DNA of 35,659 nucleotides from Nesterenkonia sandarakina (GCF_003003175.1 NZ_PVTY01000017.1:18288-53946); one strand, 5' to 3'; shown: positions 1 through 7,108, counted from the first letter of the stretch. Numbers and translations: made by a program. Notes: generated by a model from the sequence alone, not told the origin.

Positions 1-31
1 CGGTGTGCTCCGCTCAATGCGGTGCACACCG
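1..31. repeat. Inverted repeat, first copy of a unit-boundary hairpin
   Basis: The arms CGGTGTGC and GCACACCG close a hairpin, with an inner CCGC/GCGG stem around a short loop. A diverged copy with the same architecture lies at 1411-1441. In both places it follows the terminator of a minus-strand gene, so it marks the junction where one transcription unit ends and the next leader begins. The window edge cuts off whatever precedes it. Confidence 0.7.
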
Positions 32-46
32 ATACCGCGCTACACT

Positions 47-98
47 CAAAAGGAAGGCCCGTACCTAGTTAATTTGAGTAACTAGGTCCGGGCCTTTC
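47..98 (-). terminator. Rho-independent terminator of the ArdC-like gene
   Basis: A stem of about 18 pairs (54-71 with 79-96) has one mismatch and a 7-nt loop. Read on the minus strand it is followed by TTTT at 50-47. It begins 15 bases after the stop codon at 113. The same hairpin, with a different stem length but the same core (CCTAG...CTAGG and GGCCCGG...CCGGGCC), recurs at 1465-1505. Confidence 0.8.
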
Positions 99-112
99 CT
101 TATGGTCTCCGA

Positions 113-1003
113 CTAGGCTGCGGCGGCAACCTCGGCAGCCGCGTCGGTCTCGGTCAACGCTTCATAGATGATGTGTGAAGCCTTCAACACGTTCGCCGCC
201 GTGCTGCGTATTATCTCCGTGTCTCCCTGCGACCAGTTGGCGACATAGCCGATTGTGTAGCTGCTGCTATCGAGTCCAAACATTCCCGCGACCACGTAGG
301 CCACGCTCTCGGCCTCGGTCTCGGCCGTGCCTCGATGCTGCATGTACTCAGCGGGCTCTAGATCCGCGTGCAGCACAACGTGTGCCGCTTCGTGAATCAT
401 GGTCTTAGCGCGCTGGGCCGGTGAAAGATTCTCCGAGATAATCACCCGGCGAAGCTCGGCACTGGTCATGCCGTTAGTCTCGCCGCCGATAGCCTCCGTG
501 GTGACGGTCCATCCCTCATCGGTAAGCCACTTCTCTACGGCATCCGCGATGCCTTCGGCGTCCTCACCTTCGAGCCGGTGAGCGATCACTCCGGCGTTGG
601 CCTTGTCCTCGTCTATTATCTCGGTCTGCGAGATATCGAACACTGACAGCGGCGGGAAATACTCGACGTAGCGTTCTTCGGTCTCGCCCTTGTCGTTCTC
701 TTCCTCTATGCGCTTCTTGGCGTATCCCAAGATGCGGATTCCCTTCTGACCCTTGGCCACGCTGCGCCCGCGCGTCTGCCAGCTTCGGAAGCCCGCGACC
801 TGCGAGGCTTCGGGCATCTGCGCCATGATAAGGAGCAGATTCGAGACAGAGTATTTGTGGAATGAGCGGCAATAGCTGAGGTACTTTTCCCACTGCTGCG
901 AGTCGGTCAGGCTCTCGACTCCTGCGGCGATTTTGGCGTGCAGCTCGGCGGCTTCGGCCTTGCGCTGCTCGGGGGTCTTGGTGTTCTTGATTTTCTTAGC
1001 CAC
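113..1003 (-). CDS. ArdC-type antirestriction protein with ImmA/IrrE-like metallopeptidase domain
   Basis: A 296-residue protein. Residues about 10-125 look like the ssDNA-binding domain of the ArdC/DUF1738 family (the SNLLLIMAQ and GFRSWQTRGR blocks, then KGQKGIRIL). Residues 204-208 read HEAAH, a zinc-metallopeptidase motif in a region resembling ImmA/IrrE peptidases, followed by the ETEAESVAY block that supplies the third ligand. In the family, ArdC protects incoming plasmid ssDNA from host restriction. The GTG start at 1003 is chosen because AGAGGAAC lies at ribosome-binding distance and the family homology starts there; upstream codons in frame fall in the repeated leader. The Ala-rich C-terminus is low complexity. 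Family assignment is confident; antirestriction activity is inferred. Confidence 0.82.
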   Translation of the reverse strand: MAKKIKNTKTPEQRKAEAAELHAKIAAGVESLTDSQQWEKYLSYCRSFHKYSVSNLLLIMAQMPEASQVAGFRSWQTRGRSVAKGQKGIRILGYAKKRIEEENDKGETEERYVEYFPPLSVFDISQTEIIDEDKANAGVIAHRLEGEDAEGIADAVEKWLTDEGWTVTTEAIGGETNGMTSAELRRVIISENLSPAQRAKTMIHEAAHVVLHADLEPAEYMQHRGTAETEAESVAYVVAGMFGLDSSSYTIGYVANWSQGDTEIIRSTAANVLKASHIIYEALTETDAAAEVAAAA

Positions 1004-1031
1004 GGTAGCTGTTCCTCTCGGTAGTGGGGGC

Positions 1032-1064
1032 TCAGGACGGTTGCCCTGTCTTGGTCTCCCCCAT
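1032..1064 (-). CDS. Possible upstream ORF (10 codons) in leader 1
   Basis: On the minus strand ATGGGGGAGACC begins a 10-codon frame (MGETKTGQPS, then TGA) 28 bases before the GTG of the ArdC-like gene. It has an AGGA-type ribosome site. The ATG and its surroundings belong to the repeated leader; in the second copy (2392) the same ATG is in frame with the next gene. It could be a translated uORF or an incidental result of repeat conservation. Confidence 0.3.
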   Translation of the reverse strand: MGETKTGQPS

Positions 1065-1380
1065 CGTTTTTCCTGCTGGCGAGTTTCACGAGCTGCCCGC
1101 CTCGGAGCGGAGACACCGAAGGCCAGCCGGCCGGGAGTTTTTCGAGGAAATAAGCGAGGCACGAGCGCCGAGAAAAAGTCTTGGCCGGTGCAGACCCCGG
1201 TGAGGAACGAACCGGGGTTGTCGCAACGTAGAGCGGGCTTAGAATCCGCCAGGACAGCAGGAAAAATAAGGGTCCGGTGTGCAGCGAGGCACGAGCGGAA
1301 CACCGGACCAGCACAGTCCGGGTCGATGCGAGGGACGAGCAGCGGACCGGGCCTCTAGTGCTGTGAGGTACGAGCAGCAC
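1051..1380 (-). repeat. Leader repeat copy 1: serial hairpins upstream of the ArdC-like gene
   Basis: About 330 bases, alignable to 2383-2702. It holds at least three clear hairpins. Stem 1194-1200/1212-1218 has an 11-nt loop; stem 1271-1280/1300-1309 is 10 perfect pairs; stem 1358-1363/1375-1380 has an 11-nt loop. Each loop carries GAGGNACGARC (plus-strand reading), also at 1156-1166 and 1330-1340 (weak stem GTCCG/CGGAC). It occupies the 5' leader of the minus-strand gene. No promoter is recognised within it. The family is not one I can name. Confidence 0.75.
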
Positions 1381-1410
1381 AGCGGAGCGCGAGGGCGGGC
1401 AGCTCTCGCC

Positions 1411-1441
1411 CGGTGCGCGCCGCTCACGGCGGCGTGCGCCG
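1411..1441. repeat. Second copy of the unit-boundary hairpin
   Basis: Diverged copy of the inverted repeat at 1-31: CGGTGCGC and GCGTGCGCCG arms around CCG-CTCA-CGG. The arms differ from copy 1 but still pair, as expected if the fold rather than the sequence is kept. Confidence 0.65.
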
Positions 1442-1464
1442 GTCCCCGGCTCCACTCACAGGTG

Positions 1465-1505
1465 AGGCCCGGGCCTAGCCAATTTGAGTAGCTAGGTCCG
1501 GGCCT
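1465..1505 (-). terminator. Terminator hairpin after the two small unknown genes
   Basis: Stem 1465-1479 with 1491-1505, 15 pairs including one G-T wobble, lies 19 bases after the stop codon at 1524 in the minus direction. It is homologous to the hairpin at 47-98. It lacks a strong T-run, so termination efficiency is uncertain. Confidence 0.65.
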
Positions 1506-1523
1506 TGTGGCGTGCTGCGCGAT

Positions 1524-1922
1524 TCAGGCGGGAATGCCCTGGTGTCCCTCGGATGAGTTATCGAGATCAAAATCTGAGTCGATGCGCAGCATCACCCCGG
1601 CGATCTGATCCGCGTAAATGCTGTTCGCGCTGTAGTGGGTGATGGTCTTTCCCTGGCGCTGGTACTCCACGCGGATATCGTAGGCGTCGGCTACGTTCAG
1701 GGTGATCATCACTCGCATGTTGCGGGGTGCCTCTGAGCGTTCACCGTTCTTCTTAAACGGCAGCATCCGGGCGAGGAACACGAGCGCGTGCGTCCCGTTC
1801 TCCTGGGTGTAGGTTCCGAGCTTGTGCGCTCCGAGACTCATCAACACCATTGGGGTGACCTGGCTGCAGATCGTGTCGGCAACATACTGAGCTTCTTCGC
1901 GGGTTTCGATGGTGGTCGTCAT
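1524..1922 (-). CDS. Conserved-looking plasmid protein of unknown function
   Basis: 132 residues, no signal peptide or membrane segment. The central part (MLMSLGAHKLG..., then VMITLNVADAYDIRVEYQ, then YADQIAGVMLRI) resembles small uncharacterised proteins I know from actinobacterial plasmids and phages, but I cannot give a family name. The start is fixed by a strong AAGGAGATACCACC ribosome site just upstream of 1922. It is the second gene of a two-gene operon (31-base gap after the gene at 1955-2377) and ends at the repeated terminator. No function assigned. Confidence 0.75.
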   Translation of the reverse strand: MTTTIETREEAQYVADTICSQVTPMVLMSLGAHKLGTYTQENGTHALVFLARMLPFKKNGERSEAPRNMRVMITLNVADAYDIRVEYQRQGKTITHYSANSIYADQIAGVMLRIDSDFDLDNSSEGHQGIPA

Positions 1923-1954
1923 GGTGGTATCTCCTTCTGATTGGGTGGGTTGCT

Positions 1955-2377
1955 TTAGAGGTACTTCGCTGCGGCTTCGCGGGCGATATCCCACGGATCT
2001 CGGCCCTGATCCCCGGCGATGGTGAACGTTCCCCGGTGGCGGGTCTGGGCTGGCTCGGTCTCGTCGTACTCCCACAGCTCTGCCGTCTTAGGTGCCTCGG
2101 GGCACTGCACCAGGACCAGGGGCGCTACTCCTTCGGCGTTGACCTCACCGATAGCCAGAGTCATATTTCCTACGGCGTCGTACTGAGGTTCAATCGGGGT
2201 TGTTCCCTCGTCCTGCGCGGTGGCCAGTTCCTCGGCGCTGAGTTCATAGACGAAACTGCAATTGCCTTCCTGTGCGGCCTGGTAAGCCGCGTGCTCATAG
2301 CTCGCGTGACGGCCTAGAACCTGAGTCACTGCACAGTTGAGAACAGCGAACCTGCGGATGGTCTGTGTGGCGTTCAT
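1955..2377 (-). CDS. Hypothetical plasmid protein, first gene behind leader 2
   Basis: 140 residues, soluble, acidic, unrecognised. It begins MNATQTIRRFAVLN and ends DPWDIAREAAAKYL. GGGGGAG lies at ribosome-site distance from the ATG at 2377. An in-frame ATG five codons upstream (2392, MGETT) is part of the repeated leader and has its own AGGA, so the real start could be either. It is followed after 31 bases by the 132-residue gene, probably in one transcript. No function assigned. Confidence 0.7.
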   Translation of the reverse strand: MNATQTIRRFAVLNCAVTQVLGRHASYEHAAYQAAQEGNCSFVYELSAEELATAQDEGTTPIEPQYDAVGNMTLAIGEVNAEGVAPLVLVQCPEAPKTAELWEYDETEPAQTRHRGTFTIAGDQGRDPWDIAREAAAKYL

Positions 2378-2382
2378 CGTGG

Positions 2383-2702
2383 TCTCCCCCATCGTTTTTC
2401 CTGCTGGCGAGTTTCACGAGCGGCCCGCGACGGAGCTGGCACACCGAAGGCCAGCCGGCCAAGAGTTTTCGAGGAAATAAGCGAGGCACGAGCGCCGAGA
2501 ACAAGTCTTGGGCGGTGCAGACCCGGTGAGGAACGAACCGGGTTGTGCCAGTGGAGCGCGGGCATAAACTCCGCCAGGACAGCAGGAAAAATAAGGGTGG
2601 TTCCGGTGGTGCAGTGAGGAACGAACGGAAGCGCCGGGACCATCACAGCCGGACGCGTCAGCGGCCGTCATCTAGTGCAGCGTGCGGGTTATCTCGCTGC
2701 AC
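2383..2702 (-). repeat. Leader repeat copy 2: serial hairpins upstream of the two-gene operon
   Basis: Alignable with 1051-1380. Loop motifs GAGGNACGARC occur at 2483-2493, 2528-2538 and 2616-2626. Hairpin 2521-2526/2538-2543 has the same 11-nt loop as its partner in copy 1 but a shorter stem. Hairpin 2599-2608/2632-2641 keeps ten pairs (two G-U) though its stem differs in sequence from copy 1. The last hairpin 2675-2682/2695-2702 is a perfect 8-pair stem whose loop lacks the motif. Confidence 0.75.
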
Positions 2703-2761
2703 AGTCTCTTGACTGACTGACGTAGCTCGATTGGCCCTGGGTCACGGCTAAAGTGCACGGC

Positions 2762-2863
2762 ATGGAAGATCTGAGCATGCTCCCGCTGATACTTCTGATC
2801 CTGGTCATGATGATGGCGGGTGCCGGCGGCGCGGCGTGGTCCAAGCACAAGCGGCGGCGGTGA
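2762..2863 (+). CDS. Possible 33-residue single-pass membrane peptide
   Basis: Starts MEDLSMLPLILLILVMMM and ends in a basic KHKRRR tail, giving one hydrophobic helix and a positive C-terminus. It stops just before a hairpin at about 2866-2892 (GGGGAAG/CTTCCCC). The ribosome site is poor, which lowers confidence. Size and layout resemble small membrane toxins or holin-like peptides, but no family is recognised. Confidence 0.35.
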   Translation: MEDLSMLPLILLILVMMMAGAGGAAWSKHKRRR

Positions 2864-2963
2864 TGTCGGGGAAGTGCGCAGCTCTTCCCCGGCCCGCGCC
2901 TAGTGGGTATTGTTGAGGGGACCAGTCCAGCCGGATTCGACTGAACTGGCCCCCTTGAACGGT

Positions 2964-3116
2964 CTAGAACGTGTGGCCCCGTCGATGCTTTGCAGAGCAT
3001 CGGCGGGGCGTTCTATTGCGCTGCCTGCGCAGCTCAACAACCGCTACTGCCAGATTTACAGCGGCGGTAGCGAGTCCTAGACCGGCAAGGACGATAGCGG
3101 CAACCATTTCTGGCAT
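2964..3116 (-). CDS. 50-residue single-pass membrane peptide, holin-like-toxin layout
   Basis: MPEMVAAIVLAGLG opens a single hydrophobic helix (about residues 4-26), followed by a strongly basic tail. AAAGGACGAG sits at ribosome-site distance before the ATG at 3116. The last codons overlap a 14-pair hairpin (2976-2989/2996-3009). The layout resembles the small 'putative holin-like toxin' group; that is a resemblance of shape only. It faces the 33-residue peptide across 100 bases. Confidence 0.5.
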   Translation of the reverse strand: MPEMVAAIVLAGLGLATAAVNLAVAVVELRRQRNRTPRRCSAKHRRGHTF

Positions 3117-3504
3117 GGCCTCGTCCTTTCGTGCGCCGAATCTCGGCGTCTTGCGCTCCTTGATGTGGAGCACTCCCCCCACCAGTCGGTCCGGGTGGGC
3201 TGTCAATGCCGGTAGAGTCCCGGCAGTTTCACCGGAACGGCGAGGGGCGGCAAAGTTCTGGCGCGAAATAAGGGAGCTTGCGACCGCGCGCCCGAAGTTT
3301 CCGGCGCGAGGGACCGAGGAACGAGGGCCTGAATCTGGTGGGACGTGCCTTGACAGGTCGGGAACCGGACCCGACTAGGCTGGGGAGACTCAACAGCGAC
3401 CCCACCTGACCACGCGGGGTTTCAGGTCGGGGTGCCGCGCAGCGGGACACCGACACCAGCACTGCCGGCCGTTGGGCCGTCCGAGAAGCTTTCTCGTAGA
3501 TGGC
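3117..3504. other. Gene-free region with inverted repeats
   Basis: No credible gene. It contains GTCGGG/CCCGAC (about 3357-3376) and a nested inverted repeat in 3398-3441 (ACCTGA/TCAGGT flanked by CCCC/GGGG). At about 3312 there is GAGGAACGAGG, one base off the loop motif of the two leader repeats, and a GAAATAAG block like theirs. It may be a decayed third leader for the minus-strand 50-residue peptide. Confidence 0.4.
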
Positions 3505-4101
3505 CTAAACGGTGTCGTAATTGAAGTCGCTGACCAGCAGCTCGCCGTCGTCGCCTTCCTCGAAATTGAAGTAGTACAGCCGTCGATCAGTGGGGTTGCT
3601 GATCACGTCGCCGGCCTCGTTGACCCAGACCCAGGTCACTTCGATGGACACAACCTCATTGGAGGTTGCTCGGTTCGGGGTGGCGGTCGGCTGGCTCGTT
3701 GCGCCGGCCTCGGCGGCTTCGAGCCATTCTGTGCCGGTCGCCGGCCGCTCGGGCGCGGTGATCGACTCGGCAAGCTCGTCTGTCATAAGGTCGCGGGCGC
3801 GCATTTCGGCTGCGGTGCGGTTGAAGTCCTCGTTGGGGTCCCAGGTGGTCATGATCTCTGCGACCTCCATCCCCAGTTCCTCCATCGCCTCGCGGTCAGC
3901 GAGGGGATCTTCGTCCTGTCCTTCATCCAAGGTCTCTTCGGCCGGCTCGGGCTGCGAAGCTGACGGGCTCGGCTCTTCGGTGGGCTCTGGCTCTTCGGCT
4001 GCCGGCTCATTGGATGAGACGGCGACGTAGGCGAACGCTCCCCCGGCGGCTGCCAGCAGCAGCACCGCGACGATGATTCCGATGATCGTGTTCCGGCCCA
4101 T
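3505..4101 (-). CDS. Membrane-anchored extracytoplasmic protein, probable conjugation accessory
   Basis: 198 residues. One N-terminal membrane segment (residues about 5-26, IIGIIVAVLLLAAAGGAF) is followed by an acidic Glu/Pro/Ser linker (about 30-65) and a C-terminal domain of about 120 residues. That domain ends in a beta-rich WVWVNEAGDVIS...YYFNFEEG pattern, like small extracytoplasmic NTF2-like domains of conjugation proteins. The ATG at 4101 shares a base with the TAA of the upstream gene (TAATG), so the two are translationally coupled. Family not firmly recognised; role inferred from its transglycosylase neighbour. Confidence 0.7.
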   Translation of the reverse strand: MGRNTIIGIIVAVLLLAAAGGAFAYVAVSSNEPAAEEPEPTEEPSPSASQPEPAEETLDEGQDEDPLADREAMEELGMEVAEIMTTWDPNEDFNRTAAEMRARDLMTDELAESITAPERPATGTEWLEAAEAGATSQPTATPNRATSNEVVSIEVTWVWVNEAGDVISNPTDRRLYYFNFEEGDDGELLVSDFNYDTV

Positions 4102-5186
4102 TAGCTGACGCCCTTCTCTCTCAGTAGCGGTGCGGGGTCTACGAGGTTTTCCCACCCTGGAATGGACTCGTCACCGTTGGGGGTGCCGATTTGGAAGTGT
4201 AGGTGCTCCCCTGCCGATGACCCGGTGTTGCCCTGGGTGCATAACGGGGTGCCGGGAGCAACGGTGTCACCGGGATTGACTTGGATGCTGTCAGCGGCGC
4301 AGTGGGCGAACTCGACGTGCAGCCCTGGGGCCTCGGGCTGCTTGGCCAGGACTACCCAGCCCAGTTGTCCCCAACTGTCGATGATGCCGGTTGCGCGGAT
4401 CTCTAGATCCATTGGAGCGACGACGGTGGAGCCGGCGGGGCCGGCGAAGTCGATTCCCCGGTGATCGGAGACGCCGCCTGTGCAGTTCAAGGCGTTGAGG
4501 ATCGGGCAGGATCGAGCACCAAAGTTCGAGGTCATGGCCGCGCCGGGTAGTGGACTGGTCCACTCCCCTGTGCCAAGCTCTCCGATCTCCTGGCCACCAA
4601 CGGGTGAGCAGTCGGCCGAGTAGTTCCCCTGCGCGCTGCCCATGATCTCGTCTACATACTCTTCGGTCTCTGTGAAGCCGGGGATTTCCCCGGCGTTCTG
4701 CACCGCGCCGGGGCCGGCGTTGTACGCCGCGAGGGCGAGTTCGGCTAGTTCGCGCTCGTTGCCGGCGAGGTCCGATACTTCGTCGGACACAGCGGCCATA
4801 TAGCGGCCCATCGCGGCTATGGCGTCGTCTGGGTTGAAGGGGTCCCCCCCGTCGCCGTAGGTGGCCCAGGTCTGGGGCATGAACTGAGCGATTCCCTGGG
4901 CTCCTACAGGGCTTTCAGCGTCGGGGTTCCACCCTGATTCGGCCTCGATCTGCGCGGCCAGGAGATCGACGGAGAGGCCCGATTCAGCGGCCGCGGATTC
5001 AAGGGCCTCTTGGTATTCCTCGGGGATAGCTGAGCTATCTTCCGTGGTGCCAGGCCGGCAGGAGGCTTGCGGCTGCTCTTCCTCTCCCCCACTGATGGCA
5101 ATGGCGAGGATGAACAGCGGCACCCCAATCAGGACGGCGAGGATGCCAAGCACGAGGCCACACCCTGACCCTTTACTGTCCGACAT
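4101..5186 (-). CDS. Bifunctional lytic transglycosylase / M23 peptidase of a conjugation system
   Basis: 361 residues. Membrane anchor at about 10-32, then an SLT-type transglycosylase domain (about 55-185) with catalytic Glu83 in the ESGW context, GIAQFMP, and AYNAGPG. A linker leads to an M23/LytM domain (about 205-355) with zinc-ligand pattern H242-x3-D246 and HLH at 328-330. Both catalytic sets look intact. Such two-domain enzymes open peptidoglycan locally for type IV secretion in Gram-positive plasmids. AAGGGAA precedes the ATG at 5186. Coupled to the downstream anchored protein. Confidence 0.87.
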   Translation of the reverse strand: MSDSKGSGCGLVLGILAVLIGVPLFILAIAISGGEEEQPQASCRPGTTEDSSAIPEEYQEALESAAAESGLSVDLLAAQIEAESGWNPDAESPVGAQGIAQFMPQTWATYGDGGDPFNPDDAIAAMGRYMAAVSDEVSDLAGNERELAELALAAYNAGPGAVQNAGEIPGFTETEEYVDEIMGSAQGNYSADCSPVGGQEIGELGTGEWTSPLPGAAMTSNFGARSCPILNALNCTGGVSDHRGIDFAGPAGSTVVAPMDLEIRATGIIDSWGQLGWVVLAKQPEAPGLHVEFAHCAADSIQVNPGDTVAPGTPLCTQGNTGSSAGEHLHFQIGTPNGDESIPGWENLVDPAPLLREKGVS

Positions 5187-5581
5187 TGGGTTCCCTTAGC
5201 CTAGATGTGCAATACGTACAACATTACGTCTCCGTGGTTACCACTGTATAGACGCCTAGCCACCGATGAGAACGGTTCAGATATATGTTGCGTTGGGTAT
5301 ACCCGAGAGCCACAGCTTCCTAGAACGAGGCGATCCCGCAACTTACGGGGCGGGAAGTCAACGCGAACTTCTTAGCGACACCTCTGGCCCAGGGTCTAGA
5401 CCCTGGGCCACAAGCGCGACCTACCCACAGTCACACCACCGAGATGGAAGAACCTTCGGGTGTAGACCTCGATCATTGGGGCCGCTCGGCTAGAAAGGGG
5501 CCGCAATATCTCTTGCGTGGCGCGTATGTCTGAGGCCAGCCGTAGGATCGGCGGCGTAGTCCAAACGGAGGGAAATTCACG
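5187..5581. other. Divergent intergenic region with a 26-bp perfect palindrome
   Basis: About 395 bases without a gene between the minus-strand transglycosylase and a plus-strand small gene. It must hold the promoters of both. The outstanding element is the palindrome at 5385-5410. The stretch 5200-5300 is AT-richer, fitting a promoter for the conjugation genes, but I cannot place -35/-10 boxes with confidence. Confidence 0.5.
5385..5410. repeat. 26-bp perfect palindrome
   Basis: TGGCCCAGGGTCT followed directly by its reverse complement, with no loop. A perfect dyad of this length suggests a binding site for a dimeric protein, or a recombination/transfer site, rather than a terminator. Confidence 0.75.
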
Positions 5582-5770
5582 ATGTTGAAAACACAGGACA
5601 GCGCTTACAACATCAGACCCGATGACGATGAGTTTGTTGTTGTCACAGAACCGTCCGGGAAGGAATGGCGAATTCACCGCGAAGACGCGGACCCTGAGCA
5701 CCGCTTCGTCTCATACCGTCTTGCCGCAGGCTGGTTCGGCAATCTTCCGGCGAAATATGCGGTGGACTGA
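5582..5770 (+). CDS. Small hypothetical protein upstream of the restriction-modification genes
   Basis: 62 residues, acidic, soluble (MLKTQDSAYNIRPDDDEF...; ends NLPAKYAVD). GGAGGGAAATTCACG is a clear ribosome site. It lies 99 bases before the methyltransferase on the same strand. It does not look like a restriction-modification C protein, as no helix-turn-helix is seen. Unrecognised. Confidence 0.6.
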   Translation: MLKTQDSAYNIRPDDDEFVVVTEPSGKEWRIHREDADPEHRFVSYRLAAGWFGNLPAKYAVD

Positions 5771-5856
5771 GCCTTAACGTCCTTTCATCCGAGCTGCGGC
5801 AAGGTTCTGGTGCCGCCTTCCGTGCGCCCCTCCTGCAAGCCACTGTCCCAGGGCGA

Positions 5857-5870
5857 TACGATCACTAGAA
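5857..5870 (+). promoter_or_regulatory. Likely leaderless promoter -10 of the methyltransferase
   Basis: TACGAT at 5857-5862 is followed by 7 bases and then ATG at 5870. No ribosome-binding sequence lies between, so transcription probably starts at or next to the A of the start codon. The same spacing occurs at 8185 and 17197. Confidence 0.55.
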
Positions 5871-7108
5871 TGGAGTACTTCGAGCAGGAGGGTCAGAGCA
5901 AGCCCATCCGCGGTGTGGAGCTTTTCGCCGGAGGTGGCGGCTTGTTGCTGGGCTCGAGCCTGGCAGGCGTCGAACATACGGCTATTAACGAGTGGGACCG
6001 ATGGGCGTGTGGAACTATCCGTGAGAACGCTGCCAACAACTATCCCCTAGTACGCGACGCCCGCGTCGTCGAGGGCGATGTTCGTGGCATCAACTGGGAT
6101 GACATTCCTTATGCGGATGAGGTCGACGTCCTGACAGGCGGACCGCCGTGCCAGCCATTCTCTCTCGGCGGCATCGCCCGTAGCGCCGATGACTCGCGCG
6201 ATATGTTCCCAGCCACTACTTCAGTGATCGAAAAGCTGCGCCCGCGCGCGTTTGTCATCGAGAACGTCCGAGGCCTGACCCGCAGCACTTTCACGGACTA
6301 CTTCGAGTTCATCAAACTCCGGCTGCAACACCCCGAGCTCCGCGCTCGGGAGGGCGAGACCTGGGTCGAGCACTACGCTCGACTGCAGAAGGAACACACC
6401 TCCGTCGCCAGCGACCTGAACTATCGCCTAGTGACCACTCTGGTCGATGCTGCTGACTACGGCGTCCCGCAGCGTCGGCACCGAGTCTTCATGGTCGGGT
6501 TCCGCTCCGATGTTGATGCAGACTGGAGCTTCCCGCAGGCCGAGTACTCCGCTAGCGCGCTGCTCCGCCACCAGATGTCCGGCGAGTACTGGGAGCACCA
6601 CAAAGTCAAGAAATCCGACAGGATTCCTGTACGCGCCGCCCTTAGGGAAGAAGACGGCACGAAGCCATGGCGCACCGTGCGCGACGCGCTGGTAGGAATG
6701 CCGAAACCCGCGAAGGGCCAGACTGCTCCCGGGTGGCTGGACCACAAACTCCAGCCCGGCGCTCGGTCGTACCCAGGCCACACCGGCTCTCCGCTGGATG
6801 AGCCCAGTAAGGCGCTCAAGGCCGGCGTTCACGGCGTCCCCGGCGGAGAGAACATGATTCGCTACCCCGACGGCACCGTGCGCTACTACTCCACGCGCGA
6901 AGCCGCCCGCATCCAGACCTTCCCTGACCGCTACGCCCTCCATGGAGCCTGGACTGAGGCGATGCGTCAGATCGGTAACGCTGTGCCGGTTCGCCTGGCT
7001 CAGACCGTCATGTCCAGCGTCGTTGAGCACCTGGAGTTGGACCGAACCAAGCGCACCGCTGCGGAACTGGAACAGCAAACCAGAGCCCGAGAGCTGATGA
7101 ACCAGTGA
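5870..7108 (+). CDS. C5 cytosine DNA methyltransferase of an Eco29kI-like type II system
   Basis: 412 residues with the ordered C5-methyltransferase motifs: I (VELFAGGGG, residues 16-24), IV (GGPPCQPFS, catalytic Cys94), VI (ENVRG, 131-135), VIII (YGVPQRRHRVF) and X (QIGNAVPV near the C-terminus). It transfers a methyl group from SAM to C5 of cytosine, protecting host DNA from the endonuclease encoded next. The ATG at 5870 is preferred over an in-frame upstream ATG (5810) because homology begins here and TACGAT sits 7 bases upstream. Its TGA overlaps the endonuclease GTG by 3 bases. Specificity is inferred from the partner: the Eco29kI family cuts CCGCGG. Confidence 0.93.
   Translation: MEYFEQEGQSKPIRGVELFAGGGGLLLGSSLAGVEHTAINEWDRWACGTIRENAANNYPLVRDARVVEGDVRGINWDDIPYADEVDVLTGGPPCQPFSLGGIARSADDSRDMFPATTSVIEKLRPRAFVIENVRGLTRSTFTDYFEFIKLRLQHPELRAREGETWVEHYARLQKEHTSVASDLNYRLVTTLVDAADYGVPQRRHRVFMVGFRSDVDADWSFPQAEYSASALLRHQMSGEYWEHHKVKKSDRIPVRAALREEDGTKPWRTVRDALVGMPKPAKGQTAPGWLDHKLQPGARSYPGHTGSPLDEPSKALKAGVHGVPGGENMIRYPDGTVRYYSTREAARIQTFPDRYALHGAWTEAMRQIGNAVPVRLAQTVMSSVVEHLELDRTKRTAAELEQQTRARELMNQ

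Noticed and set aside
1156-2641. CRISPR array from the repeated 11-base motif
   Set aside because: Spacing is irregular, the flanking bases form varying stems rather than unique spacers, and no cas gene is present.
1-2702. Integron-like cassette array
   Set aside because: The conserved segments include leaders and terminators rather than attC-like recombination sites with the expected core, and no tyrosine integrase is in view. The only recombinase is of the serine type and 14 kb away.
4991-4996. Avoidance of the presumed CCGCGG site
   Set aside because: Sites are present in several genes, including the methyltransferase itself, so no avoidance can be claimed from this window by eye.
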